A DNA stretch of 64,000 nucleotides from Pseudomonas oryzihabitans (GTDB taxonomy: Bacteria > Pseudomonadota > Gammaproteobacteria > Pseudomonadales > Pseudomonadaceae): assembly GCF_007665395.1 (NCBI RefSeq), contig NZ_VDND01000002.1, positions 620,001 through 684,000 of the forward strand, written 5' to 3'. Positions 24,693-33,660 of the stretch are shown piece after piece. The notes under the pieces were generated by a model, which did no database searches, was not told the DNA's origin, and saw only the letters and a program-made list of their open reading frames with translations. The position numbers and the translations under genes are program-made. The first letter of the stretch is position 1. Every line of letters begins with the position of its first letter.

Positions 24693-24828
24693 GTCTTCTA
24701 GGTTCCGCCCTGAGTGACCTTTCGTCGGTCGTTGTGGTCTGGTAGGGGACGACGGGTTCGCTTTGCGAAGGACCTAATCCACCGAGGTACAACCGTTCGT
24801 CGGTTCCTCATCTGGAGTATCTCGACTC
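24693..24828. promoter_or_regulatory. Divergent crtE/idi promoter region
   Basis: This 136-bp gap must contain back-to-back promoters for crtE and the idi-crtXYIB operon. The 9-mer TTCGTCGGT occurs twice in direct orientation (24721-24729 and 24796-24804), 75 bp apart, one near each gene start, and might be a regulator site. I could not assign clear -35/-10 boxes. Confidence 0.4.
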
Positions 24829-25710
24829 ATGGCGACCGTATTAGTGCCGAACGCGACAGACAATTTTGCCGCCACCCTGCAATGGCAGCGTACCCGCATC
24901 GACGAGCGTCTGGCACTACTGTTACCGGCCGGTGACGATCCGGTCGCCGAGGCCATTCGCAGTGGCGTCCTGGCACCGGGCAAGCGGCTGCGTCCGCTGC
25001 TGATGATCCTGACCGCCGAAGACCTGGGGCAGCCCGACACGGCGGTGCTGGATCTGGGCTGCGCGGTGGAAATGGTCCACGCCGCCTCGCTGTTCCTCGA
25101 TGACCTGCCGTGCATGGACAACGCCCGCCTGAGGCGCGGCCGGCCGACGCTGCATGTGCAGTTCGGCGAAGACGTCGCCATGCTGGCGGCCGTGGCCCTG
25201 CTCAGCCACGCCCTGCGCCTGGTCGCCGGGCTGGAAGGGGTACCGGCGGAGACGCGCACCCTCATGGTCTGCCAGCTCGCCGATGCGGTTGGCACCGCCG
25301 GCCTGGTCTGTGGCCAGTACCATGACCTGCATGGCGGACGGCAGTCGCGCCCGGCCGATGCCATCGCCCTGACCAACCAGCTCAAGACCGGCGCGCTGTT
25401 TTCCGCGGCGTTGGGCATGGTTGGCGCCACCCTGGTCACCACCGCGCAGCAGCGCGAGGCCTTCCATCTGTTCGCCTGCCAGCTGGGCCTGGCCTTCCAG
25501 TTGCTCGACGATCTCGATGACGGCAAGGGCCTGGGCAAGGACGCCGGCAAGGACGGAGACAAATCTACCCTGGTCAGCCTGCTCGGCCGCGATCATGCCC
25601 AACGCCAGTTGCAGGGCCACCTGCAGCAGGCGCGCGCCGCGCTGGCCGAGGCGGATTGCGCCGCGGGCGCCCTGGCCGGCCTGCTCGATATCGTCTTTCG
25701 CCCGCGTTGA
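24829..25710 (+). CDS. crtE: Geranylgeranyl diphosphate synthase
   Basis: A 293-aa trans-prenyltransferase making the C20 precursor for carotenoids. The first Asp-rich motif DDLPCMD is at 91-97 with LRRG following, and the second LLDDLDD is near 225-231, followed by GKDAGKD. A FARM residue pattern with bulky Met/Leu upstream is compatible with a C20 product, though product length is inferred from the cluster. ATG 24829 begins the only rightward gene of the cluster core. Confidence 0.93.
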   Translation: MATVLVPNATDNFAATLQWQRTRIDERLALLLPAGDDPVAEAIRSGVLAPGKRLRPLLMILTAEDLGQPDTAVLDLGCAVEMVHAASLFLDDLPCMDNARLRRGRPTLHVQFGEDVAMLAAVALLSHALRLVAGLEGVPAETRTLMVCQLADAVGTAGLVCGQYHDLHGGRQSRPADAIALTNQLKTGALFSAALGMVGATLVTTAQQREAFHLFACQLGLAFQLLDDLDDGKGLGKDAGKDGDKSTLVSLLGRDHAQRQLQGHLQQARAALAEADCAAGALAGLLDIVFRPR

Positions 25711-25776
25711 GGCGAATTCCCCGGCATCTCGCCGTCTAACCTCTCACCAGCCCCGTTCCGTGAGAGGAGCCTAGAG

Positions 25777-26001
25777 ATGTCGAAGTGGAAAATCGCCTAC
25801 AGCAACAGCGACGGTAATACCTCGGTGGTAGCCACCGAGGCCGAGCAGAAGCCCGACATGGAGCGCATCGCCCAGATCGTTCGCGACGATGCCCTGGAAG
25901 AGTACGACGACAGCGAAGTCCCGCGCGATTACGACGAACCCACCGTGGCCCTGCTGGAACGCCACGGCATCACCATCACCGGGATCACCGAAGAAGGCTG
26001 A
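25777..26001 (+). CDS. Small acidic conserved-type protein
   Basis: A 74-aa acidic protein (MSKWKIAYSNSDGN...) with a DDALEEYDDSEVPRDYDEP core. ATG 25777 follows GAGAGGAG at good distance. No domain recognised. It lies alone between crtE and a MITE-like element and shows the base composition of the chromosome. Confidence 0.65.
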   Translation: MSKWKIAYSNSDGNTSVVATEAEQKPDMERIAQIVRDDALEEYDDSEVPRDYDEPTVALLERHGITITGITEEG

Positions 26002-26021
26002 TCGCCCGCGGCATCGGCCCG

Positions 26022-26208
26022 AGGCCCTGTCTGAGAAGTAGTCGAGCGAAGGTCAGGCAGGGCAGACATTCGTGAGGAAGCGGATCGGACCCGCGCTCGC
26101 GTGTACGAGCGGTAAAGGCGCATTCCGCGGGGGCCACCTAGGCCGGACGGGCGACCCAGCGGATTTTGACGCCGAATGACCGAGCGCGGGCCTTTTCAGA
26201 TAGGGCCT
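26022..26208. mobile_element. MITE-like element / IS remnant with 13-bp terminal inverted repeats
   Basis: AGGCCCTGTCTGA (26022-26034) matches the reverse complement of TCAGATAGGGCCT (26196-26208) at 12 of 13 positions. The 187-bp interior has no open frame of note. The right terminus overlaps the last codon region of pdeM and provides its stop codon, so insertion appears to have trimmed or replaced that gene's 3' end. No clear target-site duplication was seen. Confidence 0.5.
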
Positions 26209-26866
26209 AGCGCAGGGGCCAGATGCCGCCGTCCCCCACCACGAAGATCCGCCGCGCCGGATCCGCTGCCAGCAGGTGCCCACCGGTGAAGTCACCGAAG
26301 GCCGGCAGGATCAGCACCTCTTCGTTCTCCAGGCAGAAGCAGGGCAGGCGCAGCGCCTGGCGTCCGCGGCCCTGCAGGCGAAAGGCCGGATGGATGTGGC
26401 CGGCCAGCACGGGCAAACGCGGATGGGGATCGGGTTCGTGCTGCAGTGACAGGCCGTCCAGCTCCAGGGGTTCACCCACCACCTCGATACCCAGTGTCGT
26501 CGGCGGATCGCCCGCGCGTCGGTCGTGGTTGCCGCGGATCAGCAGCATCCGTAACCGCCAGTGGTGCTCGCGCCAGCGTTCCAGGGTGTCCAGGGTCAGG
26601 GGCGCGCGAGATTCCGGGGCGTGCAGGAAGTCGCCGAGGAAGATGATCTCGCGACAGTCGTAGCGCTCCAGCAACCCGTCCAGCCGGGCGATGTTGCCCG
26701 CCGTGGTGCCATGGGGCACCGGCTGACCCAGGGCGCGGAAGGCCGCTGCCTTGCCGAAGTGGATATCGGCTACCAGCAGGGCTTGGCGCGCCGGCCAATA
26801 GATGGCCTTTTCCGCGAGCAGCCAGAGTTCGGTGTTGGCGAGGGTGAGGGGGTGATAGGCGGGCAT
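26207..26866 (-). CDS. pdeM: Ligase-associated DNA damage response endonuclease PdeM-like
   Basis: A 219-aa calcineurin-like metallophosphoesterase. Metal ligands appear in order: VADIHFGK (~32-39), IFLGDFLHAP (~76-85), IRGNHDRR (~109-116) and AGHIHPAF (~153-160). This matches the PdeM family, usually encoded near an ATP-dependent ligase/Lhr helicase; those partners are not in the window. Start at ATG 26866; longer frame upstream is noncoding shadow of the next gene. The stop codon lies in the terminal repeat of the MITE-like element. Confidence 0.8.
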   Translation of the reverse strand: MPAYHPLTLANTELWLLAEKAIYWPARQALLVADIHFGKAAAFRALGQPVPHGTTAGNIARLDGLLERYDCREIIFLGDFLHAPESRAPLTLDTLERWREHHWRLRMLLIRGNHDRRAGDPPTTLGIEVVGEPLELDGLSLQHEPDPHPRLPVLAGHIHPAFRLQGRGRQALRLPCFCLENEEVLILPAFGDFTGGHLLAADPARRIFVVGDGGIWPLR

Positions 26867-27028
26867 GACGGTTCCGGCACTGGACTTCCAATCTGATGAT
26901 GACGGTCGCTCAGGGTTCAGCTGCGTTGCGTCCGGCGCAACACAGGCGCCGCGATTCTCTATTGGTCGGCGCCGGGGGGCGCACCATACTCCTGCGAGGT
27001 CACCCAGGACGAACCCGGAGCGGAGTCT

Positions 27029-27787
27029 ATGACAGCACTGTGGACACGGCTGTACCAACAGGCACACGACCAGGCGGCGCGGACGCCGCGACTGGCCGCC
27101 TATCTCGAGCGCCGCGTCCTGCGGCACGACTCCTTCGCCGCCGCTATGGCCGAGCGCCTGGCCCAGGGCCTGGCGCAACCTGCGGCCGGCGTCGAGCTGC
27201 AGGACTGGTTCGTCGAGCTGCTCGATGCGGACGTGCTCGGTGCTGCGACCGCCGACCTCGAACGCCTGGCGCGGATCAACCCCGCCTGCCCGGACGAACT
27301 CTGTGGCTTTCTCGAATTCCGTGGCTTCCTCGCCGTCCAGGTCCAGCGCCTGGCCCATCGGTTGTGGCTGGCCGGCGAACATCATCCGGCCGTGCTGCTG
27401 CAAAACTGGAGTGCCTCGGCCTGGGGGCTGGATCTGCATCCGGCCGCACGGCTGGGCGCTGGCCTGTTCGTCGACCATGGCCTGGGCCTGGTGATCGGCG
27501 AGACGGTGGTGGTGGAGGACGAGGTCAGCCTCTGGCACGGCGTGACCCTGGGCAGCACTCTCAACGAGAGCGGTGACCGCCATCCGAAGATTCGCCGGGG
27601 CGCCCTGATCTGCGCCGGGGCCACGGTGCTCGGCAATATCGAAGTGGGCGCCGGTGCCCTGGTGGCGGCCGGCGCCGTGGTCACCCGGCCCGTGCCGCCG
27701 GGGCGCGTGGTGGGCGGCGTTCCGGCGCGTGACCTGGGGCCAGTCCCTGCGGCGCTAGGCGCCCTGCAAGCCGTGGAGGAAAGCTGA
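27029..27787 (+). CDS. Serine O-acetyltransferase-like protein
   Basis: A 252-aa left-handed beta-helix acetyltransferase of the CysE/SAT type. An N-terminal helical domain of ~125 residues precedes hexapeptide repeats with DLHPAARLGAGLFVDHGLG and WHGVTLGSTL, the active-site regions of serine acetyltransferases. It would make O-acetylserine for cysteine synthesis. No cysK is adjacent. Its stop overlaps the ATG of the next gene by 1 base (ATGA-type junction), indicating coupling. Another hexapeptide acyltransferase role cannot be excluded. Confidence 0.75.
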   Translation: MTALWTRLYQQAHDQAARTPRLAAYLERRVLRHDSFAAAMAERLAQGLAQPAAGVELQDWFVELLDADVLGAATADLERLARINPACPDELCGFLEFRGFLAVQVQRLAHRLWLAGEHHPAVLLQNWSASAWGLDLHPAARLGAGLFVDHGLGLVIGETVVVEDEVSLWHGVTLGSTLNESGDRHPKIRRGALICAGATVLGNIEVGAGALVAAGAVVTRPVPPGRVVGGVPARDLGPVPAALGALQAVEES

Positions 27788-28674
27788 TGGCCCTGGCGCA
27801 ACGACGATTCGGTATCGATCACCCCCTGGTCAGCGTGCGGGACCATGCCACAGCCCTGGCCAACTATCAGCGCCTGGGTTTCGCCCCATCGCCGGTCAGC
27901 TACCACCCCTGGGGCACCGTCACCAGCCTGATGATGTTTCCCAGCAACTTCATCGAATTGATCGGCGTGGCCGATCCCGCCCAGTTCGGTACCGGCGCGG
28001 TGAATGGCTTCTGCTTCGGGCGGAGTCTCGGTGACTTCCTGGCGCGGGAAGAGGGGGTGTCCCTGGTGGCGCTGCACAGCACCGATTGCGACGGTGACCA
28101 TGCCGAGCTGGTCGCGCGGGGGCTCGCCAGCCAGGGCCGCATCGACTTCCGCCGTGCCATGCGTCTGCCCGATGGCAGCCCCGGCGAGGCGGTGGTCTCG
28201 CTCGGACTCTTCCTCGACGAGCAGTTGCCGGACGTATCCAACTTCATCTGCCACCAGCACCGCCCGGAACTCATCTGGGTACCGGGTTGGCAGCAGCATC
28301 CCAACGGTGCCCTGGGGATCGACGCCCTGACGTACGTGGCGGCGCAACCCGAGCGCCTGGCGGCGCGTTGGCGGTCGATCTACGGCGCCGAGGCGGTCGG
28401 CCAGGTCGAGGGCGTGCTCCAGGCCGACAGCGGCTGCGGCCTCTTGCGTGTTCTCACGCCAGACCAGGCGGCTGCCGAGTACGGGGCGGTCGGCCTGCCC
28501 CAGGCCCGAGCCGAGCGCCCCCACGCCATCGCCATCCGGGTGGCGGTAGCCAGCCTGGCGCGGGTGCGCGAGGTCCTGGCTGACGGTGGCCTCGCCGCGG
28601 TTGATCGCGGCGACCGCCTGCAGGTGGCGCCAGAGCACTGCGGCAACGTGATCCTGGAATTCGCCGAGCGTTGA
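27787..28674 (+). CDS. VOC-family glyoxalase-like protein
   Basis: A 295-aa protein with an N-terminal glyoxalase_3-like domain: FGIDHPLVSVRDHATALANYQRLGF begins a beta-alpha-beta unit, with a metal-ligand-like His7 and later Glu (FIELIGV). A second VOC-like half covers residues ~140-290. The enzyme activity cannot be deduced. It overlaps the acetyltransferase stop and is followed by a REPIN-like repeat. Confidence 0.75.
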   Translation: MALAQRRFGIDHPLVSVRDHATALANYQRLGFAPSPVSYHPWGTVTSLMMFPSNFIELIGVADPAQFGTGAVNGFCFGRSLGDFLAREEGVSLVALHSTDCDGDHAELVARGLASQGRIDFRRAMRLPDGSPGEAVVSLGLFLDEQLPDVSNFICHQHRPELIWVPGWQQHPNGALGIDALTYVAAQPERLAARWRSIYGAEAVGQVEGVLQADSGCGLLRVLTPDQAAAEYGAVGLPQARAERPHAIAIRVAVASLARVREVLADGGLAAVDRGDRLQVAPEHCGNVILEFAER

Positions 28675-28689
28675 GGGCAGCAGCAGCGA

Positions 28690-28754
28690 ATCGCGGCCAT
28701 GGGCCGCTCCTACAGGGGTATTCGTTTCGTGTAGGAGCGGCCCATGGCCGCGAT
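28690..28754. repeat. REPIN-like perfect 25-bp inverted repeat
   Basis: The arm at 28690-28714 is the exact reverse complement of 28730-28754, separated by 15 bp. Read inward the right arm begins TGTAGGAGCGGCCC, containing the GTAG tetranucleotide typical of Pseudomonas REP sequences mobilised by RAYT transposases; two REPs in opposite orientation form a REPIN. It also could form a strong hairpin after the 28674 stop and act as a terminator or mRNA stabiliser. Confidence 0.8.
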
Positions 28755-28864
28755 CCGCTCAGCAGCGAGCCGAAACACAACCTATGGCCGCCATTGAGCC
28801 ACGCAAGGTGCGCCATCGCCGGTAGCCCGGTAAACTGGTCGTTCCCTAGAGTCCGGAGCGACCC

Positions 28865-29128
28865 ATGTCGACGTCCTTCGCCCAGATGCTGGAAAACATC
28901 ACCCCCGATATCTACGAGGGCCTCAAGCTGGCCGTGGAAATCGGCAAATGGCCCGATGGCCGCAAGCTGAGCCGTGACCAGGTGGAGCTGTGCCTGCAGG
29001 CGGTGATCGCCTACGAGGCCAAGCACCTGCCCGAGGATCAGCGGACCGGCTACATGGGCCCCCAGGAATGCGCCTCCAAGTCGGTACCCATCGAGAACAT
29101 CCTGTTCAAGTCCAACGCCATTCACTGA
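28865..29128 (+). CDS. yeaC: YeaC family (DUF1315) protein
   Basis: An 87-aa protein of the YeaC/DUF1315 family, small cytoplasmic proteins of unknown function. The conserved core WPDGRKLSRDQVELCLQAVIAYE and HLPEDQRTGYM is present. ATG 28865 follows CCGGAGCGACC. It precedes the DUF2797 gene and pepN on the same strand, an order common in Pseudomonas. Confidence 0.85.
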   Translation: MSTSFAQMLENITPDIYEGLKLAVEIGKWPDGRKLSRDQVELCLQAVIAYEAKHLPEDQRTGYMGPQECASKSVPIENILFKSNAIH

Positions 29129-29209
29129 TTGTCCGCGCATTGCCCGACGAGGTGCCCTTCGGTGACGAAGAGGCGCCTCGCGTTTTTTATAGACTAGAGA
29201 AACACCACC

Positions 29210-30055
29210 GTGATGACCGAACTGGGCCGTGGCGCCCTGCGCAAGATGGCCGTGACCCTGGCCGACCCCGTCAACTACGCCTTTCGCCTCGACGACCGCG
29301 AGGTGCCGGTTAATCCGCTGATCGGCCGCCGCGTACGGCTCGAATACCTGGGCGCCATCCACTGCACCCACTGCGGCCGCAAGACCCGCAAGAGCTTCAG
29401 CCAGGGCTACTGCTATCCCTGCTTCACCGCCCTGGCCCAGTGCGACAGCTGCATCGTCAGCCCGGAGAAGTGCCACTACGAACACGGCACCTGCCGCCAG
29501 CCGGAGTGGGGCGAGGCCCATTGCATGGTGCCCCACGTGGTCTACCTGGCCAATTCCTCGGGCCTCAAGGTGGGCATCACCCGTGCCACCCAGCTGCCCA
29601 CCCGCTGGATCGACCAGGGCGCCTACCAAGCGCTGCCGATCCTCAGGGTCGCCACCCGCCAGCAGTCCGGCCTGGTGGAAGACGTGCTGCGCAGCCAGGT
29701 GGGCGACCGCACCAATTGGCGCGCCATGCTCAAGGGCGTGGCCGCGCCGGAAGACCTGGTGGCAGTGCGCGAGCGCATCTTCGATGCCTGTGCCCAGGGC
29801 CTGGACGATCTCCAGGGACGCTTCGGCCTGCAGGCGATCCAGCCGGTGGTCGACATGGCGCCCATCGAGATTCATTATCCGGTGACGGTCTATCCCACCA
29901 AGGTGGTCAGCCAGGACCTGGAAAAGACCCCCGTGGTGGAAGGCACGCTGCTGGGCATCAAGGGTCAATACCTGATGTTCGACACCGGCGTGATCAACAT
30001 TCGCAAGTACACGGCCTACCAGCTGGCCGTGTCCGCCTCCGCAGCAGAGATGTAA
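29210..30055 (+). CDS. DUF2797 family zinc-ribbon protein
   Basis: A 281-aa cytoplasmic protein with paired cysteines CTHCG and CYPC (residues ~47-68) and CDSC (~77-80) plus further Cys/His near HYEHGTC, compatible with a zinc ribbon, followed by the conserved LANSSGLKVGITR region that resembles a GIY-YIG-like fold. The start is uncertain between the paired ATGs at 29210 and 29213. It ends 11 bp before pepN, so both are likely co-expressed. Function unknown. Confidence 0.82.
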   Translation: MMTELGRGALRKMAVTLADPVNYAFRLDDREVPVNPLIGRRVRLEYLGAIHCTHCGRKTRKSFSQGYCYPCFTALAQCDSCIVSPEKCHYEHGTCRQPEWGEAHCMVPHVVYLANSSGLKVGITRATQLPTRWIDQGAYQALPILRVATRQQSGLVEDVLRSQVGDRTNWRAMLKGVAAPEDLVAVRERIFDACAQGLDDLQGRFGLQAIQPVVDMAPIEIHYPVTVYPTKVVSQDLEKTPVVEGTLLGIKGQYLMFDTGVINIRKYTAYQLAVSASAAEM

Positions 30056-30066
30056 GGACGTAAGCC

Positions 30067-32706
30067 ATGCGCACCGACCAGCCCCAGACCATCTACCTCA
30101 AGGACTACCAGGCGCCCGAGTACCTCATAGAGGAAACCCGGCTGAGATTCGAGCTGCACGACGACCAGACCCTGGTGCATGCCGAGCTGCGCTTGCAGCG
30201 CAACCCCGCGCGTGGCACCGGCCTGCCGCCGCTGGTCCTGCACGGTGAGGAACTGGAGTTGCTGGCGGTGGCCTTCGACGACCAGGCACTGGCGGCGGGC
30301 GATTACCAGGTCGAGGCGGGCAGCCTCACCGTGCACCCCCGCGGCGACGCCTTCGTGCTCAAGACCTCGGTGCGTATCCATCCGGAAAGCAATACCGCCC
30401 TCGAAGGGCTGTACGTCTCCGGCACCATGTTCTGCACCCAGTGCGAGGCCGAGGGCTTCCGCAAGATCACCTACTACCTGGACCGGCCGGACGTGATGAG
30501 CGTCTTCACCACCACGGTGGAAGCCGACAAGGCCAAGTATCCGATCCTGCTCTCCAACGGCAATCCCGTGGCCAGCGGCGACGCCGAGGGCGGCCGGCAC
30601 TGGGCCACCTGGGAAGATCCCTTCCCCAAGCCGGCCTACCTGTTCGCTCTGGTCGCCGGTGACCTCTGGTGCGTCGAAGACAGCTACCGTACCGGCAGCG
30701 GCCGCGACGTGGCCCTGCGCATCTATGTCGAGCCGGAGAACATCGGCAAGCTGCAGCACGCCATGGACAGCCTGAAGAAGTCCATGCGCTGGGACGAGGA
30801 GGTCTACGGCCGCGAATACGATCTGGACATCTTCATGATCGTCGCGGTGAACGACTTCAACATGGGCGCCATGGAGAACAAGGGCCTCAACATCTTCAAC
30901 TCCAGCGCCGTGCTGGCCAGCCCACGTACCGCCACCGACGCCGCCCACCAGCGGGTCGAGGCCATCGTCGCCCACGAGTACTTCCACAACTGGTCGGGCA
31001 ACCGGGTGACCTGCCGCGACTGGTTCCAGCTGTCGCTCAAAGAAGGCTTCACCGTGTTCCGCGATGCCGGCTTCAGCTCCGACATGAACTCGCCGACGGT
31101 CAAGCGCATCGAGGACGTGGCCTTCCTGCGCACCAACCAGTTCGCCGAGGATGCCGGCCCCATGGCCCACCCGGTGCGCCCGGACCACTTCATCGAGATC
31201 TCCAACTTCTACACCCTGACGGTGTACGAGAAGGGCGCCGAGGTGGTGCGGATGCTGCACACCCTGCTGGGCCCAGAGGGCTTCCGCAAGGGCACCGATC
31301 TCTACTTCGAGCGCCACGATGGCCAGGCGGTGACCTGCGACGACTTCATCAAGGCCCTGGAAGACGCCAACGGCGCCGACTTCAGCCAGTTCAAGCGCTG
31401 GTACAGCCAGTCCGGCACTCCGCGTCTGGCGGTCAGCGACAGCTATGACGCCGCGGCCAAGACCTATAGCCTGACCTTCCGCCAGAGCTGCCCGCCCACC
31501 CCGGGCCAGCCGACCAAGGAACCCTTCGTCATCCCGGTCCAGCTGGGCCTGCTGGATGGCCAGGGGCGCGAGCTGCCGCTGCGCCTGGCAGGCGAGGGCG
31601 CGGACCAGGGCACCGACCGGGTGCTGTCGGTCACCCAGGCCGAGCAGACCTTTACCTTCCTCGACATCCCCGAGCGACCGCTGCCGTCGCTGCTGCGTGG
31701 CTTCTCCGCGCCGGTCAAGCTCAGCTTCCCCTATAGCCGCGAGCAGCTGACCTTCCTCATGCAGCACGACAGCGACGGCTTCAACCGCTGGGACGCCGGC
31801 CAGCAATTGGCTGTGCAGGTGCTGCAGGACCTGATCGCCGGACAGCCGCTAGATACCCGCCTGGTGGAAGCCATGCGCACTGTCGCCGCGGACGAGTCCC
31901 TGGACCCGGCCATGGTCGCCGAGATGCTGTCGCTGCCGGCCGAGGCCTATCTGGTGGAGCTGGCCGAACAGGCCGATCCGAGCGCCATCCACGGCGCCCG
32001 TCGCCAGGCCCGCAAGGCCATCGCCGAGGCCCTGCGTGACGTGCTCTGGCAGCGTTATCGCAGTGCCCGGGAGGAGTCCCGCGCCACGCCCTACCAGGCC
32101 AGCGCTGACAATATCGCCCGCCGCAGCCTGCAGAACGCCGCCCTCGGCTACCTGATGCTGCTGGAAGAGCCGGCAGCCCGTGACGCCGCCCTGGAGCAGT
32201 TCGACAACGCCGACAACATGACCGAGCGCCTGGCTGCCCTGAGCGCCCTGGTCAATTCCGGTTTGGAGCAGGAAAAGGCCGACGTCCTGGCGCGCTTCTT
32301 CGAGGAGTTCAAGGCCGATCCGCTGGTGATGGACACCTGGCTGAGCGTCCAGGCGTCCAGCCCGCTGCCGGGCGGCCTGGCGCGGGTCCAGGCGCTGATG
32401 GAGCACCCGGTCTTCACCCTGAAGAATCCCAACAAGGTGCGGGCGCTGATCGGCGCCTTCGCCAACGCCAACCTGGTCAACTTCCACGCCGAGGACGGCA
32501 GCGGCTATCGCTTCCTGGCCGACCAGATCATCACCCTCAACCGCCTCAACCCGCAGATCGCCTCGCGGCTGCTCACCCCGCTGACGCGCTGGAGGAAGTA
32601 TGGTCCCGCGCGCCAGGCGCTGATGCGCGCCGAATTGGAACGCATCCTCGCCAGCGGCGAGCTGTCCAGCGATGTCTACGAGGTAGTGAGCAAGAGCTTG
32701 GCGTGA
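30067..32706 (+). CDS. pepN: Aminopeptidase N
   Basis: An 879-aa M1-family zinc aminopeptidase, close to the usual ~885 residues. The substrate-binding GAMEN motif is at 267-271 and the zinc motif HEYFH at 303-307 with the third ligand Glu in KEGFTVFRD about 18 residues later. N-terminal beta-saddle, catalytic domain, and C-terminal helical superhelix are all present. It trims N-terminal residues from peptides in the cytoplasm. Confidence 0.97.
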   Translation: MRTDQPQTIYLKDYQAPEYLIEETRLRFELHDDQTLVHAELRLQRNPARGTGLPPLVLHGEELELLAVAFDDQALAAGDYQVEAGSLTVHPRGDAFVLKTSVRIHPESNTALEGLYVSGTMFCTQCEAEGFRKITYYLDRPDVMSVFTTTVEADKAKYPILLSNGNPVASGDAEGGRHWATWEDPFPKPAYLFALVAGDLWCVEDSYRTGSGRDVALRIYVEPENIGKLQHAMDSLKKSMRWDEEVYGREYDLDIFMIVAVNDFNMGAMENKGLNIFNSSAVLASPRTATDAAHQRVEAIVAHEYFHNWSGNRVTCRDWFQLSLKEGFTVFRDAGFSSDMNSPTVKRIEDVAFLRTNQFAEDAGPMAHPVRPDHFIEISNFYTLTVYEKGAEVVRMLHTLLGPEGFRKGTDLYFERHDGQAVTCDDFIKALEDANGADFSQFKRWYSQSGTPRLAVSDSYDAAAKTYSLTFRQSCPPTPGQPTKEPFVIPVQLGLLDGQGRELPLRLAGEGADQGTDRVLSVTQAEQTFTFLDIPERPLPSLLRGFSAPVKLSFPYSREQLTFLMQHDSDGFNRWDAGQQLAVQVLQDLIAGQPLDTRLVEAMRTVAADESLDPAMVAEMLSLPAEAYLVELAEQADPSAIHGARRQARKAIAEALRDVLWQRYRSAREESRATPYQASADNIARRSLQNAALGYLMLLEEPAARDAALEQFDNADNMTERLAALSALVNSGLEQEKADVLARFFEEFKADPLVMDTWLSVQASSPLPGGLARVQALMEHPVFTLKNPNKVRALIGAFANANLVNFHAEDGSGYRFLADQIITLNRLNPQIASRLLTPLTRWRKYGPARQALMRAELERILASGELSSDVYEVVSKSLA

Positions 32707-32777
32707 GGCCGCTTGGGACTGCCCCTTGTCGGACTTCGACGAGGGTGCCGTCTCAACCCAGCCTGCCGGGGGTACCC

Positions 32778-33302
32778 GTAGGTTGGGTTGAGCACAGCGA
32801 AGCCCAACAGCCAACCGCCCGGAAGCTCACTCGCAGCATGGAGCCCTCACCCCAACCCTCTCCCAGAGGGAGAGGGGGCGTCAGCGCAGGCGGCTTACGT
32901 AGGTTGGGCTGAGCACAGCGAAGCCCTACAGCCAAACGCCCGGAAGCTCACTCGCAGCACAAAGCCCTCACCCCAACCCTCTCCCAGAGGGAGAGGGGGC
33001 GTAAGCGCAGGCGGCTTTTACGTAGGTTGGGCAGAGCACAGCGAAGCCCAACAGCCAAACGCCCGGAAGCTCACTCGCAGCACAAAGCTCTGATCCCAAC
33101 CCTCTCCCAGAGGGACAGGGAGCGTCAGCGCAGGCGGCTTTTGCGTAGGTTGGGCTGAGCACAGCGAAGCCCAACAGCCAAACGCCCGAAAGCGCAATCG
33201 CAGCACAAAGCCCTCACCCCAACCCTCTCCCAGAGGGAGAGGGGGCGTCAGCGTCGGCGGCTTTTAAGTAGGTTGGGCTGAGCACAGCGAAGCCCAACAC
33301 CC
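32778..33302. repeat. Five tandem copies of a ~123-bp repeat
   Basis: Copies begin with GTAGGTTGGG at 32778, 32899, 33022, 33145 and 33268 (periods 121, 123, 123 and 123 bp); the last is truncated after ~33 bp. Each full unit has two palindromic modules: TTGGGCT...AGCCCAA around GAGCACAGCGA, and CCCTCTCCC/GGGAGAGGG around AGA. Copies differ by a few substitutions. Unit junctions are contiguous, so this is not a CRISPR array. Confidence 0.9.
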
Positions 33303-33660
33303 CGACCAGACCACGCCGCCGCCCCGAAGCCCTGCCATCAACACGACCTACCTAGCGCCCGCCTTTCCAGGTGTCGTCCGGCCCAAACGGATACCCTCGA
33401 GGCGGAAACGCTGCTGCCGTCGCTGCGGCGGGTCGAGCGGGAGCTGCCCTTGCCGACCACCTGCCAGGCTGGTCGTCCGCTGGAATTCGCCGTTCGGCTG
33501 GCGGAGGTGCTTGAGCGGTCTTTTTGGATTCAAATCGACCTGCGGCTGCGGTCGATCCCGTTACGCCGCCTTCACCCTGCCAGGTACCTGTCATGAACAC
33601 CGCTACGCATCCCCGGGCAATGAACGGCAAGGCGTCCCTGTACCCCGGGAGGAAGCGCTG
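33303..33660. other. Intergenic stretch with no recognisable gene
   Basis: This 358-bp segment between the tandem repeats and the next gene shows open frames in several directions, all of low-complexity Arg/Pro/Ala composition. A short hairpin TCGACC/GGTCGA occurs near 33536-33556. A good ribosome site, GGGAGGAAGC, lies just before the ATG at 33661. Nothing else was identified. Confidence 0.5.

Noticed and set aside
26867..27583. Upstream extension of the PdeM frame
   Set aside because: Runs antisense through the serine acetyltransferase gene and reads as low-complexity sequence.
29623..31806. Long minus-strand frame opposite DUF2797 and pepN
   Set aside because: Shadow of genes with unmistakable catalytic motifs on the plus strand.
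32778..33302. CRISPR array
   Set aside because: Units are contiguous ~123-bp copies without unique spacers and no cas gene is nearby.
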